A stretch of DNA of 64,000 nt from Aromatoleum tolulyticum. Its GTDB lineage: Bacteria > Pseudomonadota > Gammaproteobacteria > Burkholderiales > Rhodocyclaceae. The notes under the pieces were generated by a model. That model made no database searches, was not told the origin of the DNA, and saw only the letters and a list, made by a program, of their open reading frames with translations. The stretch lies in NCBI RefSeq assembly GCF_900156155.1, contig NZ_FTMD01000002.1:1-64000 (forward strand). Reading direction: 5' to 3'. Every line of letters begins with the position of its first letter. The stretch's first letter is position 1. Below, in pieces: positions 29,997-37,668 of this stretch. Position numbers and translations under genes: made by a program.

Positions 29997-30369
29997 CGTG
30001 CGCGGAAAACAGAATAACTATCAATCAGATAGATGATAGTTGTTGATGATGCGGAGCGAATTGTCAACGAGCAGAAGCCCCGGTGATAGCTGGGGTTTCT
30101 TCCTTTCTGGACCCTGCAAGGCGTCGAGGCGAACTGGCGCGAACGGACGGTATTTTTGACGGTATACGCCGCGCGTTGTCAGGGAATTGCTCGTTTACCG
30201 TCAGCACCCTGATCGCATATTTGATGGTAAGCGGCGGCGCAATCCCAGGACCGCGAAGCGGCTTCGGAAGATTGCGGCAGAGGCGCTCTGACGGTGAACC
30301 AGACCGGTGATCAACGATGAGTCATGATGGTCCGCTACGGATGACGTTTAGACGCGATCTGTGTCGAAC
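29997..30369. other. Gene-free stretch downstream of guaA with hairpins and TGACGGTAT-type repeats
   Basis: No credible gene is seen in these 373 bases. An 8-bp hairpin AACTATCA / TGATAGTT (30016-30041) follows guaA. Then come a weak terminator-like stem and a cluster of four related motifs: GGACGGTAT (30145-30153), TGACGGTAT (30157-30165), TTTACCGTCA (30194-30203, inverted) and TTGATGGTAA (30221-30230). Such GACGGTAT repeats are reminiscent of attachment-site regions next to tyrosine integrases, but no integrase gene is present. Confidence 0.5.
30075..30106 (+). terminator. Probable guaA terminator
   Basis: AAGCCCC and GGGGTTT pair (one G-T wobble) around a 10-nt loop and are followed by CTTCCTTTC. 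The stem is short and the T-tract interrupted, so this is moderate evidence only. Confidence 0.45.
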
Positions 30370-31632
30370 TCATGAGCGGAGCGTGGCGCAGACCCGCCGA
30401 ATGGCCGCAACGAGCCGGTCCACATCGTCGTGCGTGTTGTACAGCGCAAATGATGCGCGTGCGGTGCCGTCGACGCCGAGGCGCTGCATCAGCGGCATTG
30501 CGCAGTGGTGGCCGGCGCGGATTGCGATCCCGGAATCGTCGAGCATCGTGCCGATGTCGTGAGGATGGATGCCGGCGAGCGTGAAGGACAGGATGCCCGC
30601 CTTTTCCGCAGCGGTCCCGACGATGCGCAACCCTGGAATGCCGGTCACCTGTCGCGTCGCGGAGTGCAGCAGTTCGCGTTCGTGGGCGCCGATGCGTTCG
30701 ATGCCGATCGAGGTCACGTAGTCGAGCGCGGCGCCCAGTCCGACGACGCCCGCGATGTGGGGCGTGCCGGCTTCGAGCCTATAGGGAAGCTCGTTGTACT
30801 CGGTCGTCCCGAAGCTGACCGAACGGATCATGTCGCCGCCGCCTTGGCACGGCGTCATCGCCTGCAGGTGCGCCGTCTTGCCATACAGCACGCCGATGCC
30901 CGTAGGGCCGTACAACTTGTGTGCGGAGAACGCATAGAAATCGCAGTCGAGTGCGCGCACGTCGACCGGCAGATGCGAAACCGCCTGTGCACCGTCGAGC
31001 AGCACCGGCACCCCGTGGGCATGGGCGAGGTCGATGATGCGCCGAACCGGGTTGATCGTGCCCAGCGCGTTGGACAGATGGGTCACGGCCACGAGGCGCG
31101 TGCGTCCGTTCAGCAGCGCCGCATACGCGTCGAGGTCGAACTCACCCGCATCGTCGATGGGAACCACGCGCAGCACGGCGCCAGCGCGCCGGCACGCCAT
31201 CTGCCACGGCACGATGTTGGAATGGTGTTCCAACGCGCTGACAATGATTTCGTCGCCGGCGACGAGGCGCGGTAGTGAAAAGCCTTGCGCGACGAGGTTG
31301 ATCGCGTCGGTCGTGCCGCGCACGAAGATGATCTCGGCATCGGCACCCGCATTGATGAATGACCGGACCTTGTGGCGCGCACCTTCGTAGGCGTCGGTGG
31401 CTCGCTGGCTCAGGGCATGCACGCCGCGGTGCACGTTGGCGTTGGCGTTGCGGTAGAAATCCGCCTCGGCGTCGATGACCGCATCGGGCTTTTGGGTGGT
31501 CGCCGCATTGTCGAGGTAGGCCAACGGTTTGCCATGCACGCGGGTGCGCAGTATGGGGAAATCGGCGCGAGCTTGCGCGAGATCGCGTTGGACAACGTTC
31601 GGATCGCGGGATGCTTCGGTTCGGCTGGTCAT
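30370..31632 (-). CDS. sufS: Cysteine desulfurase, SufS family
   Basis: This is a 420-residue PLP enzyme. Family segments: YLDNAATTQKPDAVIDAEAD, NVHRGVHALSQRATDAYEGA, the PLP-Lys motif FSAHKLYGPTGIGVLYG and the persulfide Cys in AGHHCAMPLMQRLG. It supplies sulfur for Fe-S or molybdenum cofactor assembly. The start at 31632 follows AGCAGGGA; the TTG at 31656 is less likely. No sufBCD or sufE is adjacent, so it may act as a stand-alone desulfurase, perhaps serving the many Fe-S/Mo enzymes encoded downstream. Confidence 0.9.
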   Translation of the reverse strand: MTSRTEASRDPNVVQRDLAQARADFPILRTRVHGKPLAYLDNAATTQKPDAVIDAEADFYRNANANVHRGVHALSQRATDAYEGARHKVRSFINAGADAEIIFVRGTTDAINLVAQGFSLPRLVAGDEIIVSALEHHSNIVPWQMACRRAGAVLRVVPIDDAGEFDLDAYAALLNGRTRLVAVTHLSNALGTINPVRRIIDLAHAHGVPVLLDGAQAVSHLPVDVRALDCDFYAFSAHKLYGPTGIGVLYGKTAHLQAMTPCQGGGDMIRSVSFGTTEYNELPYRLEAGTPHIAGVVGLGAALDYVTSIGIERIGAHERELLHSATRQVTGIPGLRIVGTAAEKAGILSFTLAGIHPHDIGTMLDDSGIAIRAGHHCAMPLMQRLGVDGTARASFALYNTHDDVDRLVAAIRRVCATLRS

Positions 31633-31715
31633 GTGTTTCCCTGCTGTGATTCTCAAGGGCGCGCGTCCATTCCATTCATATCACGCGGATGCCCGGGCCG
31701 GTGATCGCTTCCCGC

Positions 31716-32054
31716 TCACTCCGCCGGCGTGAGCGGGACCCGGCGCGTCAGGCCGTGGTCGCGCTCCTTGGCGAAAGTCTCGTTGATGGTACCCAGCGGG
31801 CGCCGTTCGATGAAGTCGGCGACCGTGATTTTGTCGGACAGGACCAGATCCAGCGCCCCCGGATACCACTCGGGCGGGCAGCCCGTCCTCGTCCACCGCA
31901 CACAGCCCCGCGGCCGGCACCCGCACATGCGTCGCGAAGCCGCCATGGATATGGTTGCCGGGCATCCTCTGGGCGCGGCAGCGGCTCCGCCGGTGTCCAT
32001 CGCCACCTTCGTCATCGCCTGTCCGCTGTGCATCACCCAGCGATATGCGCGCAT
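31716..32054 (-). pseudogene. Decayed zinc-type alcohol dehydrogenase (resembles 6-hydroxycyclohex-1-ene-1-carbonyl-CoA dehydrogenase)
   Basis: Pieces of one MDR dehydrogenase occur in different frames on the complementary strand. A possible N-terminus ([18 protein letters not shown]) lies near 32050-31990. A middle part, [19 protein letters not shown], lies near 31960-31900. The C-terminus, [20 protein letters not shown], continues with [16 protein letters not shown] and ends [11 protein letters not shown] (about 31880-31716). Most of the coenzyme-binding domain is missing, so there are frameshifts and large deletions. The [14 protein letters not shown] and YPG-DLVL segments recall the Had enzyme of the anaerobic benzoyl-CoA pathway. 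Confidence 0.6.
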
Positions 32055-32107
32055 CGCACCGTCCCCCTGTGTGCAGTCATTCGCAAGCCGACTCCGGCCG
32101 CGTCGAG

Positions 32108-32320
32108 TCAGGCGCGGCTGGCGGGGGCACCGCCGGCGGTCCGTTCGGCCGTGCTGCGGATGAACGCCAGCACTTCGCCGAGGAACGAGTCGCCATCGAG
32201 CACGGGCGGGAAGTCCAGGGGCGTGGCGCAGCGCTGGGCGGGGAACGGAATGCCGGCCACGTCGGTGTCATCACCCTCGGGTTCCATCACCGGGACCATC
32301 GGATCGTATCGGGAAGCCAT
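32108..32320 (-). CDS. Small conserved-looking protein of unknown function
   Basis: This 70-residue frame starts at 32320 ([20 protein letters not shown]) behind a good AGGAGA ribosome-binding site, supporting expression. The sequence is acidic in the N-terminal third, contains a single Cys ([12 protein letters not shown]) and ends Ala-rich. I do not recognise the family. It lies upstream of the dehydrogenase relic on the same strand, so the two may once have formed an operon. It is divergent from the molybdenum hydroxylase genes. Confidence 0.55.
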   Translation of the reverse strand: MASRYDPMVPVMEPEGDDTDVAGIPFPAQRCATPLDFPPVLDGDSFLGEVLAFIRSTAERTAGGAPASRA

Positions 32321-32462
32321 GGCGTTTCTCCTCGTTTGAATCGACGCATCGTCGAATGCGGTGGAACGTGAGGTGAATATAGCCATGCGCTGCCGTCCGG
32401 ATCCCCCCCACGCGGTATGGGCGGCCTCACGCCGTGCGCATCGGCCGGCGGGCCGAACTTTC

Positions 32463-32497
32463 CGAACTCCGGGGATAGGCGCCGTACGTGCCGGATA
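32463..32497 (+). promoter_or_regulatory. Direct-repeat operator, copy A (XylS-type half-sites)
   Basis: Two half-sites CGNA-N6-GGATA occur at 32463-32477 (CGAA...GGATA) and 32483-32497 (CGTA...GGATA), a 20-bp period, with GGCGCC between. The ATG of the molybdenum hydroxylase operon is 95 bp downstream. The same element occurs upstream of the transport operon (36483) and the pad-like operon (48106). Known XylS sites are TGCA-N6-GGNTA direct repeats; a XylS-like regulator is encoded at 59193-60203. Confidence 0.75.
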
Positions 32498-32592
32498 GTC
32501 GGCGCCGTCCCGCCGCAGTTTCAATACGGGAATTCGGGGCCCACCCGTGCGGTCCGATCCATCCACCTTGCGTCTCGCGAAGGAGTGACTCC

Positions 32593-33462
32593 ATGAGCAG
32601 TCGAATATTGCCGGATTTTGACCTGTTGCTGCCGCAGAGCGTCGCCGAGGCGGTCGAGCTGCTGTCGACGCATCGCGATCGCATCACCGTGATGGCCGGT
32701 GGCACCGACGTCATGGTTGCGATGAAGTTCGCGCAGTCGCCCGCGCAGTTGATGAGCCTGGAGAACGTTCCGGGCCTCGCCTACGTGCTGTTCGACCCGG
32801 AGAAGGGGCTGCGCATCGGCGCCAAGGCGACGGTTGCCGATCTGCTCGCGCAGGCGGAGGTGAAACGGCATTACCGTGCACTGTGGCATGCCGCGCAGAC
32901 CTTCGCGACCGGTCAGGTGCGCAACACGGCCACCGTGCTCGGCAACCTGCTGCGCGCGTCGCCTGCCGGTGACTGCAGTTGCGCGATCTACGCGATCGGG
33001 GGCGTCGTCGTGCTGCAGGGATCGTCCGGCCGACGCGAAGTCGACATCGACGACTTCTGGCTGTCGTACGGCGTCACGGCGCGGCGGCCGGACGAGCTCG
33101 CCGTCGAACTGATCCTGCCGCCGCCCGCCGCCGGCTCGCGCTCCGCGTTCAAGCGCATGACGCGTGTGAGCGAGGACCTCGCGAAGCTCAACGTCGCGGT
33201 GAGGCTCGAAATGTCGGGCAACACCTGCATCGATGCCCGCCTCGCCATGGGCTGCGTCGCGCCCACGCCGCTGCGGCTGACCAGGACCGAGACGCTGCTG
33301 AAGGGCAGGGAGCTCACCGCGGAGGTGCTGCAACGCGTCGCCGCGTCGGTGCAATGGGAGATCAGCCCGATCGACGACAAGCGTTCCACCGCCGAATACC
33401 GCAAGCAGGTGTCGGGCGTGCTGCTCAAGCGGGCGATTCAGGAAGCGTGCGGCGCCGCTTGA
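32593..33462 (+). CDS. Molybdenum hydroxylase, FAD-binding subunit (CoxM-like)
   Basis: This 289-residue xanthine dehydrogenase-family medium subunit has FAD-pyrophosphate motifs VMAGGTDVMVAMKF and TVLGNLLRASPAGD, and a C-terminal CO-dehydrogenase flavoprotein domain. It passes electrons from the Fe-S subunit to FAD. The start at 32593 follows AGGAGTGA. The length is that of an ordinary CoxM-type subunit: it lacks the ~40-residue [4Fe-4S] insertion of the 4-hydroxybenzoyl-CoA reductase HcrB subunit. Operon order is FAD, Fe-S, Mo subunit. Confidence 0.88.
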   Translation: MSSRILPDFDLLLPQSVAEAVELLSTHRDRITVMAGGTDVMVAMKFAQSPAQLMSLENVPGLAYVLFDPEKGLRIGAKATVADLLAQAEVKRHYRALWHAAQTFATGQVRNTATVLGNLLRASPAGDCSCAIYAIGGVVVLQGSSGRREVDIDDFWLSYGVTARRPDELAVELILPPPAAGSRSAFKRMTRVSEDLAKLNVAVRLEMSGNTCIDARLAMGCVAPTPLRLTRTETLLKGRELTAEVLQRVAASVQWEISPIDDKRSTAEYRKQVSGVLLKRAIQEACGAA

Positions 33463-33495
33463 GCGGACGCGGCCGACAAAGACGAGGAGACGAGA

Positions 33496-34008
33496 ATGAA
33501 GAACCGGGAAATCACTCTCCATATCAATGGAGAGGAATACAGGCTGAACGTCGCCGTCAATCGCACGCTGCTCGACGTGCTGCGCGACGAACTCGGCATG
33601 ACCGAGACGAAATACGGTTGCGGCACGGGCGAATGCGGCGCGTGTACCGTGCTCGTCGAGGGCAAGGAGGTCAATTCGTGCCTGACGCTCGCCGCGACGA
33701 TGGACGGCAAGCGCATCACGACGGTCGCGGGGCGCGCGGACTTCGGTCGGCTCGACCACATCCAGCAGGCCTTCGTCGACGAGGCCGCGATCCAGTGCGG
33801 CTACTGTACGCCGGGCATGGTCATGAAGACGGCGAGCCTGCTCGCGAAGAACCCCGACCCGAGCGAGGCCGAGATCCGCCACGCGCTGGAAGGCAACATC
33901 TGCCGCTGCACCGGCTACGAGAAGATCGTCAAGGCGGTGAAGAAGGCTGCCGCGACGATGCCGGGCCGCGCGGCGGCGGTCGAACCCTGCAAGGAGGTCG
34001 TGCAATGA
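33496..34008 (+). CDS. Molybdenum hydroxylase, [2Fe-2S] subunit (CoxS-like)
   Basis: This is a 170-residue protein with two [2Fe-2S] clusters. The plant-ferredoxin type is ligated by [15 protein letters not shown] plus a later Cys (VNSCLTLA). The helical type is ligated by [13 protein letters not shown] and [11 protein letters not shown]. It moves electrons from the Mo centre to FAD. It is 33 bp after the FAD subunit gene and overlaps the Mo subunit gene by 4 bp (ATGA). Confidence 0.93.
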   Translation: MKNREITLHINGEEYRLNVAVNRTLLDVLRDELGMTETKYGCGTGECGACTVLVEGKEVNSCLTLAATMDGKRITTVAGRADFGRLDHIQQAFVDEAAIQCGYCTPGMVMKTASLLAKNPDPSEAEIRHALEGNICRCTGYEKIVKAVKKAAATMPGRAAAVEPCKEVVQ

Positions 34009-36383
34009 GCGAGCAAGCGATCGTCGGTACCAACGCGCCGCGCGTGGACGTGCGCGACAAGGCGACCGGGCAGGCGCAGTACGCGGCCGACATCCGGCTG
34101 CCCGGCATGCTGTACGGCAAGGTCGTGCGCTGCTGGGAACACGCCCACGCGCGCGTGAAGCGGTTGGATCTCTCGGCGGCGGCCGCTTCGCCGGGCGTCG
34201 TGCGCGTGCTCGGTCCGAAGGACGTCACGCCCAAGCGCTACAACTCGTCGGTGCTCGACCTGATGGTGTCCGAGTCGATGCACGACATGCTCGGCGACAT
34301 CGACGACCAGCCGATCTTCACCGATCACGTGAAATTCCAGGGCGATGCGATCTGCGGAATCATCGCGCGCACCGAGGAGGCGGCCGAGCGCGCCGCAGCG
34401 AAGGTCGTCGTCGAATACGAGCCGCTGCCGGTGTATCTGACCGCGGAAGCATCGCGCGCGCCGGGGGCGGTGCAATTCACGCCGGAAAAGCCCGGCAACC
34501 TCGCCTTCCAGTTGCCCGAGGCGATGTTCCCGAACCACGCGCTGGGCGGCGGCGATGTCGAGGCGGCGATGCGCGAGGCGGACGTTGTCGTCGAGGACGC
34601 GTTCTACGTGCCGAAACAGAAGCAGTGCCAGATGGAGCCGCACGCCTACGTCGCGAAAGTCGACAGCGGCGGGCGGCTCACCTGCTGGACCTCGTCGCAG
34701 ATGCCGAAGCTCGTGCAGCGCAAGCTCTCGAAGCTCTTCGACCTGCCGATGAACCTCGTCAAGATCGTTCCGACGGTGATCGGTGGTGGCTTCGGCACGC
34801 GCCTCGGCATGATCTCGGAGCCGCAGGCCTGCGCGATGGCGCTGGCGGTGCCCGGGCATCCGGTGAAGCTGCAGACGCTGCGCGAAGAGGACTGGGTCAT
34901 CTCGCCGAGCCGGCACCCGGGCAAGTACTGGATGAGGATCGGCTTCAAGCGCGACGGCTCGCCGCTCGCATGCGACGCGCGTTTCGAGAACTACAAGGGC
35001 GGCTACTACCTCGACGCTTCCGGCACGGCCTTCACCGCCGGCGCCTGGCTGGGCGGCATGTACCGCTTCCCGGCGCTGCGCTACCACGGCGAGTCCTACT
35101 TCACGAACCAGGGCCTGACCGGCGCATACCGCGGCTACGGCAATCCGCAGACTAACTTCGTGCTCGAGCAGCTGATCGACCGCGCGTGCGCCGAGTTCGG
35201 CGCGGACCCGGTCGAATGGCGCAAGAAATGGCACAAGGGCGTCGGCGACGACGGCTGGTGCCCCGGCGTCACCTATCCGTCGTGCGCGCTCGACGAATGC
35301 CTCGACCGCGGTGCGGCGGCGATCGGCTGGACCGAGAAGCGCCGCAAGTACGCGAAGCAGGACGGGCCGATCCGGCGCGGCGTCGGCGTCGCCGTCATGA
35401 ACCACACCAGCGGCGCGATGCCGATGCTGCTCGAGCACACGGCGTGCACGGTGAAGCTCAACGAGGATGCGACCGCCGAGATCCTCTTCGCCTGCTCGGA
35501 CATGGGCCAGGGTTCGCACACGGCCTTGAAGCAGATCGCCGCCGAGACGCTGGGCTTCCCGTTCGAGCATGTGCAGCTGTCACCCGGCACGTCGGATGTC
35601 GCCGGCTTCGACATCGGCGCGCACGCGAGCCGCACGATCTACGTCGGCGGCGCGGCGGTGAAGAAGGCCTGCGAGGAGGTCAAGCGGCAGCTCTTCGAGC
35701 GCGCATCGCTCCAGCTCGGGGTGCCCGCCGACCAGCTCGACATCCGTGACAAGCGGATCTTCGTCCAGGAGGATCCTGCGCGCGGCATCGACGCCGAGGC
35801 GATCACGCGTGCCGGCGTCTATCACTTCATCGACCCCGCGACCGGCGAGCCCGGCGGCGTGCCGGGGCAGATCCAGGGCTACGTGAGCTTCTTCCCGCCG
35901 CACAACTCGCCGCCGTTCGGTGCGTCGTTTGCCGAGGTCGAGATCGACACCGAAACCGGCGAGGTGCGCGTCGTCGAGCTCGTCAATGCGCACGACATCG
36001 GCCGCGCGATCAACCCGGCGGCGGTCGAAGGGCAGCTCGAAGGCGGCATCCAGCAGGGGCTCGGCTTCGTGTTGAGCGAGGAGATCTATTACGACGCCGA
36101 CGGCCGGGTGCAGAACAACAGCTTTACCGACTACAAGATGTTCGGGCCCGAGGATATGCCCAAGATCACGACGATCCTCGTCGAGGACGCCGACCCGATC
36201 GGCCCGTACGGCGCGAAGAGCGTTGGCGAGTCGGGGCTCGTGAGCCCGGTCGGTGCGGTTGCCAACGCGATCTTCCACGCGATCGGGATCCAGTTCACCG
36301 AGGCGCCGATCACGCCGGAGAAGGTATTGAAGGGCATTCTGGAGAAGGGGGTCCGGGATTACGCCACGATCCGTCGCAGCTAG
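34005..36383 (+). CDS. Molybdenum hydroxylase, Mo-binding catalytic subunit (xanthine dehydrogenase family)
   Basis: This 792-residue large subunit starts at 34005. The aldehyde-oxidase-type N-terminal domain (VDVRDKATGQAQYAADIRLP) is followed by the molybdopterin-binding region (TVIGGGFGTRLGMISEPQA, TGAYRGYGNPQTNFVLEQ, CSDMGQGSHTALKQIAAETL) and the catalytic Glu loop GAKSVGESG. It would hydroxylate an aromatic or heterocyclic carbon using water, or remove an aromatic hydroxyl reductively. The substrate is not deducible from sequence, but the operator shared with the pad-like operon suggests a common pathway. Confidence 0.88.
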   Translation: MSEQAIVGTNAPRVDVRDKATGQAQYAADIRLPGMLYGKVVRCWEHAHARVKRLDLSAAAASPGVVRVLGPKDVTPKRYNSSVLDLMVSESMHDMLGDIDDQPIFTDHVKFQGDAICGIIARTEEAAERAAAKVVVEYEPLPVYLTAEASRAPGAVQFTPEKPGNLAFQLPEAMFPNHALGGGDVEAAMREADVVVEDAFYVPKQKQCQMEPHAYVAKVDSGGRLTCWTSSQMPKLVQRKLSKLFDLPMNLVKIVPTVIGGGFGTRLGMISEPQACAMALAVPGHPVKLQTLREEDWVISPSRHPGKYWMRIGFKRDGSPLACDARFENYKGGYYLDASGTAFTAGAWLGGMYRFPALRYHGESYFTNQGLTGAYRGYGNPQTNFVLEQLIDRACAEFGADPVEWRKKWHKGVGDDGWCPGVTYPSCALDECLDRGAAAIGWTEKRRKYAKQDGPIRRGVGVAVMNHTSGAMPMLLEHTACTVKLNEDATAEILFACSDMGQGSHTALKQIAAETLGFPFEHVQLSPGTSDVAGFDIGAHASRTIYVGGAAVKKACEEVKRQLFERASLQLGVPADQLDIRDKRIFVQEDPARGIDAEAITRAGVYHFIDPATGEPGGVPGQIQGYVSFFPPHNSPPFGASFAEVEIDTETGEVRVVELVNAHDIGRAINPAAVEGQLEGGIQQGLGFVLSEEIYYDADGRVQNNSFTDYKMFGPEDMPKITTILVEDADPIGPYGAKSVGESGLVSPVGAVANAIFHAIGIQFTEAPITPEKVLKGILEKGVRDYATIRRS

Positions 36384-36404
36384 AGCCTTGCACCTTGCCC
36401 GCGC

Positions 36405-36432
36405 GCGGCCGCCGTCGGGCGGCCGCTGCGTT
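36405..36432 (+). terminator. Hairpin terminator after the molybdenum hydroxylase operon
   Basis: A 9-bp GC stem GCGGCCGCC / GGCGGCCGC with loop GTCG lies 22 bp after the stop. The following TGCGTTTGTG is only weakly T-rich, so termination strength is uncertain. Confidence 0.55.
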
Positions 36433-36482
36433 TGTGCATCGCGCTGCGGCGATCCGCCGCGGGATGCACGCATGAAACGATC

Positions 36483-36517
36483 CGTAGTCCGCGGATAAGC
36501 GCCGCATTCCCCGGATA
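36483..36517 (+). promoter_or_regulatory. Direct-repeat operator, copy B
   Basis: Half-sites CGTA-N6-GGATA (36483-36497) and CGCA-N6-GGATA (36503-36517) have the same 20-bp period as copies A and C. The operon start at 36694 is 176 bp downstream. The rest of this 310-bp gap (36384-36693) holds only the preceding hairpin and a small dyad TTCCCCC / GGGGGAG near 36650. Confidence 0.72.
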
Positions 36518-36693
36518 GCGGCAGACCCCCTGAAATCCTTACCTTTCTAACGTCGCGCGGCGTCGGGAATCCTGACCCCGATCACAGAGCCGGAACCGGA
36601 ATCGGCCCAGTCGCACGACGGACATCCAACCCCAGCCTCAGATTTCGCCTTCCCCCCAGAAGGGGGAGCCATTGCAGATCGCAAGGGGATTTC

Positions 36694-37659
36694 ATGACTG
36701 GGATTGACCGAATCCGTACCTGGGTCCTGCCGTTCGCGCTCGCGCAGTCCGGTCTGCTCGGCTGCAGCGCGTCGGCCAACCTCCAGGAGGTTGCCGCGAT
36801 GCAGTCCGCGCCGGTGCTGCGCTCAGACCAGTTCCAGGCCGCCGTCGCGAATTCGAGCGTGCTCGTCGCGGTCGGGGGGAACGGCGTCGTGGTGTCGTCG
36901 GACGACGCCGGCAAGAGCTGGAGGCGCCAGGTCGTCGATGCCGGCGCGTCGCTGATCGGCGCCGCAGTGTGCCCGGACGGCGCCTTCGTCGCACTCGATT
37001 TCGGGCGCCGCGTGTGGATCGCCGACGCCGCGGCGAGCAGCTGGACGGCACGCCCGATCACGAGCGGGGCGACGCCGCTTGCGGTCACCTGCGACGTGAA
37101 GGGGCAGGTGTGGGTGGTCGGCAGCGAGAGCGCGATCCTGTCGAGCGCGGACCGCGGCGCGACGTGGCGCGACGCGTCGCTCGGCGAGGACCAGATGTTC
37201 ACGACGGTGCAGTTCGTCGACGAGCGGCACGGCGTCATCACCGGCGAGTTCGGCAGCTTCCTGACGACGCAGGACGGTGGCACGAGCTGGCAGGCGGGCG
37301 CGCCGATCCCGAACGACTTCTATCCGTACGGCGCGCTCTTCACCGATTCGCGGACCGGCTGGGTCAGCGGGCTCGCCGGCACGATCCTGCACACCACCGA
37401 CGGCGGCGCGAGCTGGCAGAAGCAGTCGAATCCGACCGGCGCGCCGATGTACGGACTCGCCCGGCACGAGGATCGCGTCTATGCGCTCGGCGCGAACGGG
37501 CTGGTGCTCGCACTCGCCGACGGGCAGTGGCGGCCGGTCGAGGGCCGTCCGGCGCCCTACCTGCGCAGCGGCTTCTCGCTCGCGGGGCGCGGCCTGCTCG
37601 TCGCGGGCGGCGCGGGCACGCTCGACATCGTTTTCCCGACCCCTGCAACGCCGAAGTAA
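36694..37659 (+). CDS. YCF48-like (BNR-repeat) periplasmic protein
   Basis: This 321-residue protein has an N-terminal signal (LPFALAQSGLLGCSASA) and four BNR/YCF48-type repeats ending in D-x-G-x-[ST]-W: SSDDAGKSW, SSADRGATW, TTQDGGTSW and TTDGGASW. These form a beta-propeller. In many proteobacteria a YCF48-like protein is encoded with an RND permease, DUF1302 and DUF1329 proteins, next to genes for hydrophobic substrates. Its role is probably accessory to transport or assembly. First gene of the four-gene operon. Confidence 0.8.
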   Translation: MTGIDRIRTWVLPFALAQSGLLGCSASANLQEVAAMQSAPVLRSDQFQAAVANSSVLVAVGGNGVVVSSDDAGKSWRRQVVDAGASLIGAAVCPDGAFVALDFGRRVWIADAAASSWTARPITSGATPLAVTCDVKGQVWVVGSESAILSSADRGATWRDASLGEDQMFTTVQFVDERHGVITGEFGSFLTTQDGGTSWQAGAPIPNDFYPYGALFTDSRTGWVSGLAGTILHTTDGGASWQKQSNPTGAPMYGLARHEDRVYALGANGLVLALADGQWRPVEGRPAPYLRSGFSLAGRGLLVAGGAGTLDIVFPTPATPK

Positions 37660-37668
37660 GGAGAGGCC

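Noticed and set aside
30083-30310. A 75-codon frame downstream of guaA
   Set aside because: No ribosome-binding site, no homology pattern, and it covers the terminator and repeat motifs.
32979-36383. A single 1134-codon plus-strand frame covering two subunits
   Set aside because: Only the part from 34005 encodes a real protein; the first 342 codons are an out-of-frame reading of the FAD and Fe-S subunit genes.
32593-36383. Assignment as 4-hydroxybenzoyl-CoA reductase (hcrABC)
   Set aside because: The FAD subunit is of ordinary CoxM length and lacks the Cys-rich [4Fe-4S] insertion that marks HcrB.
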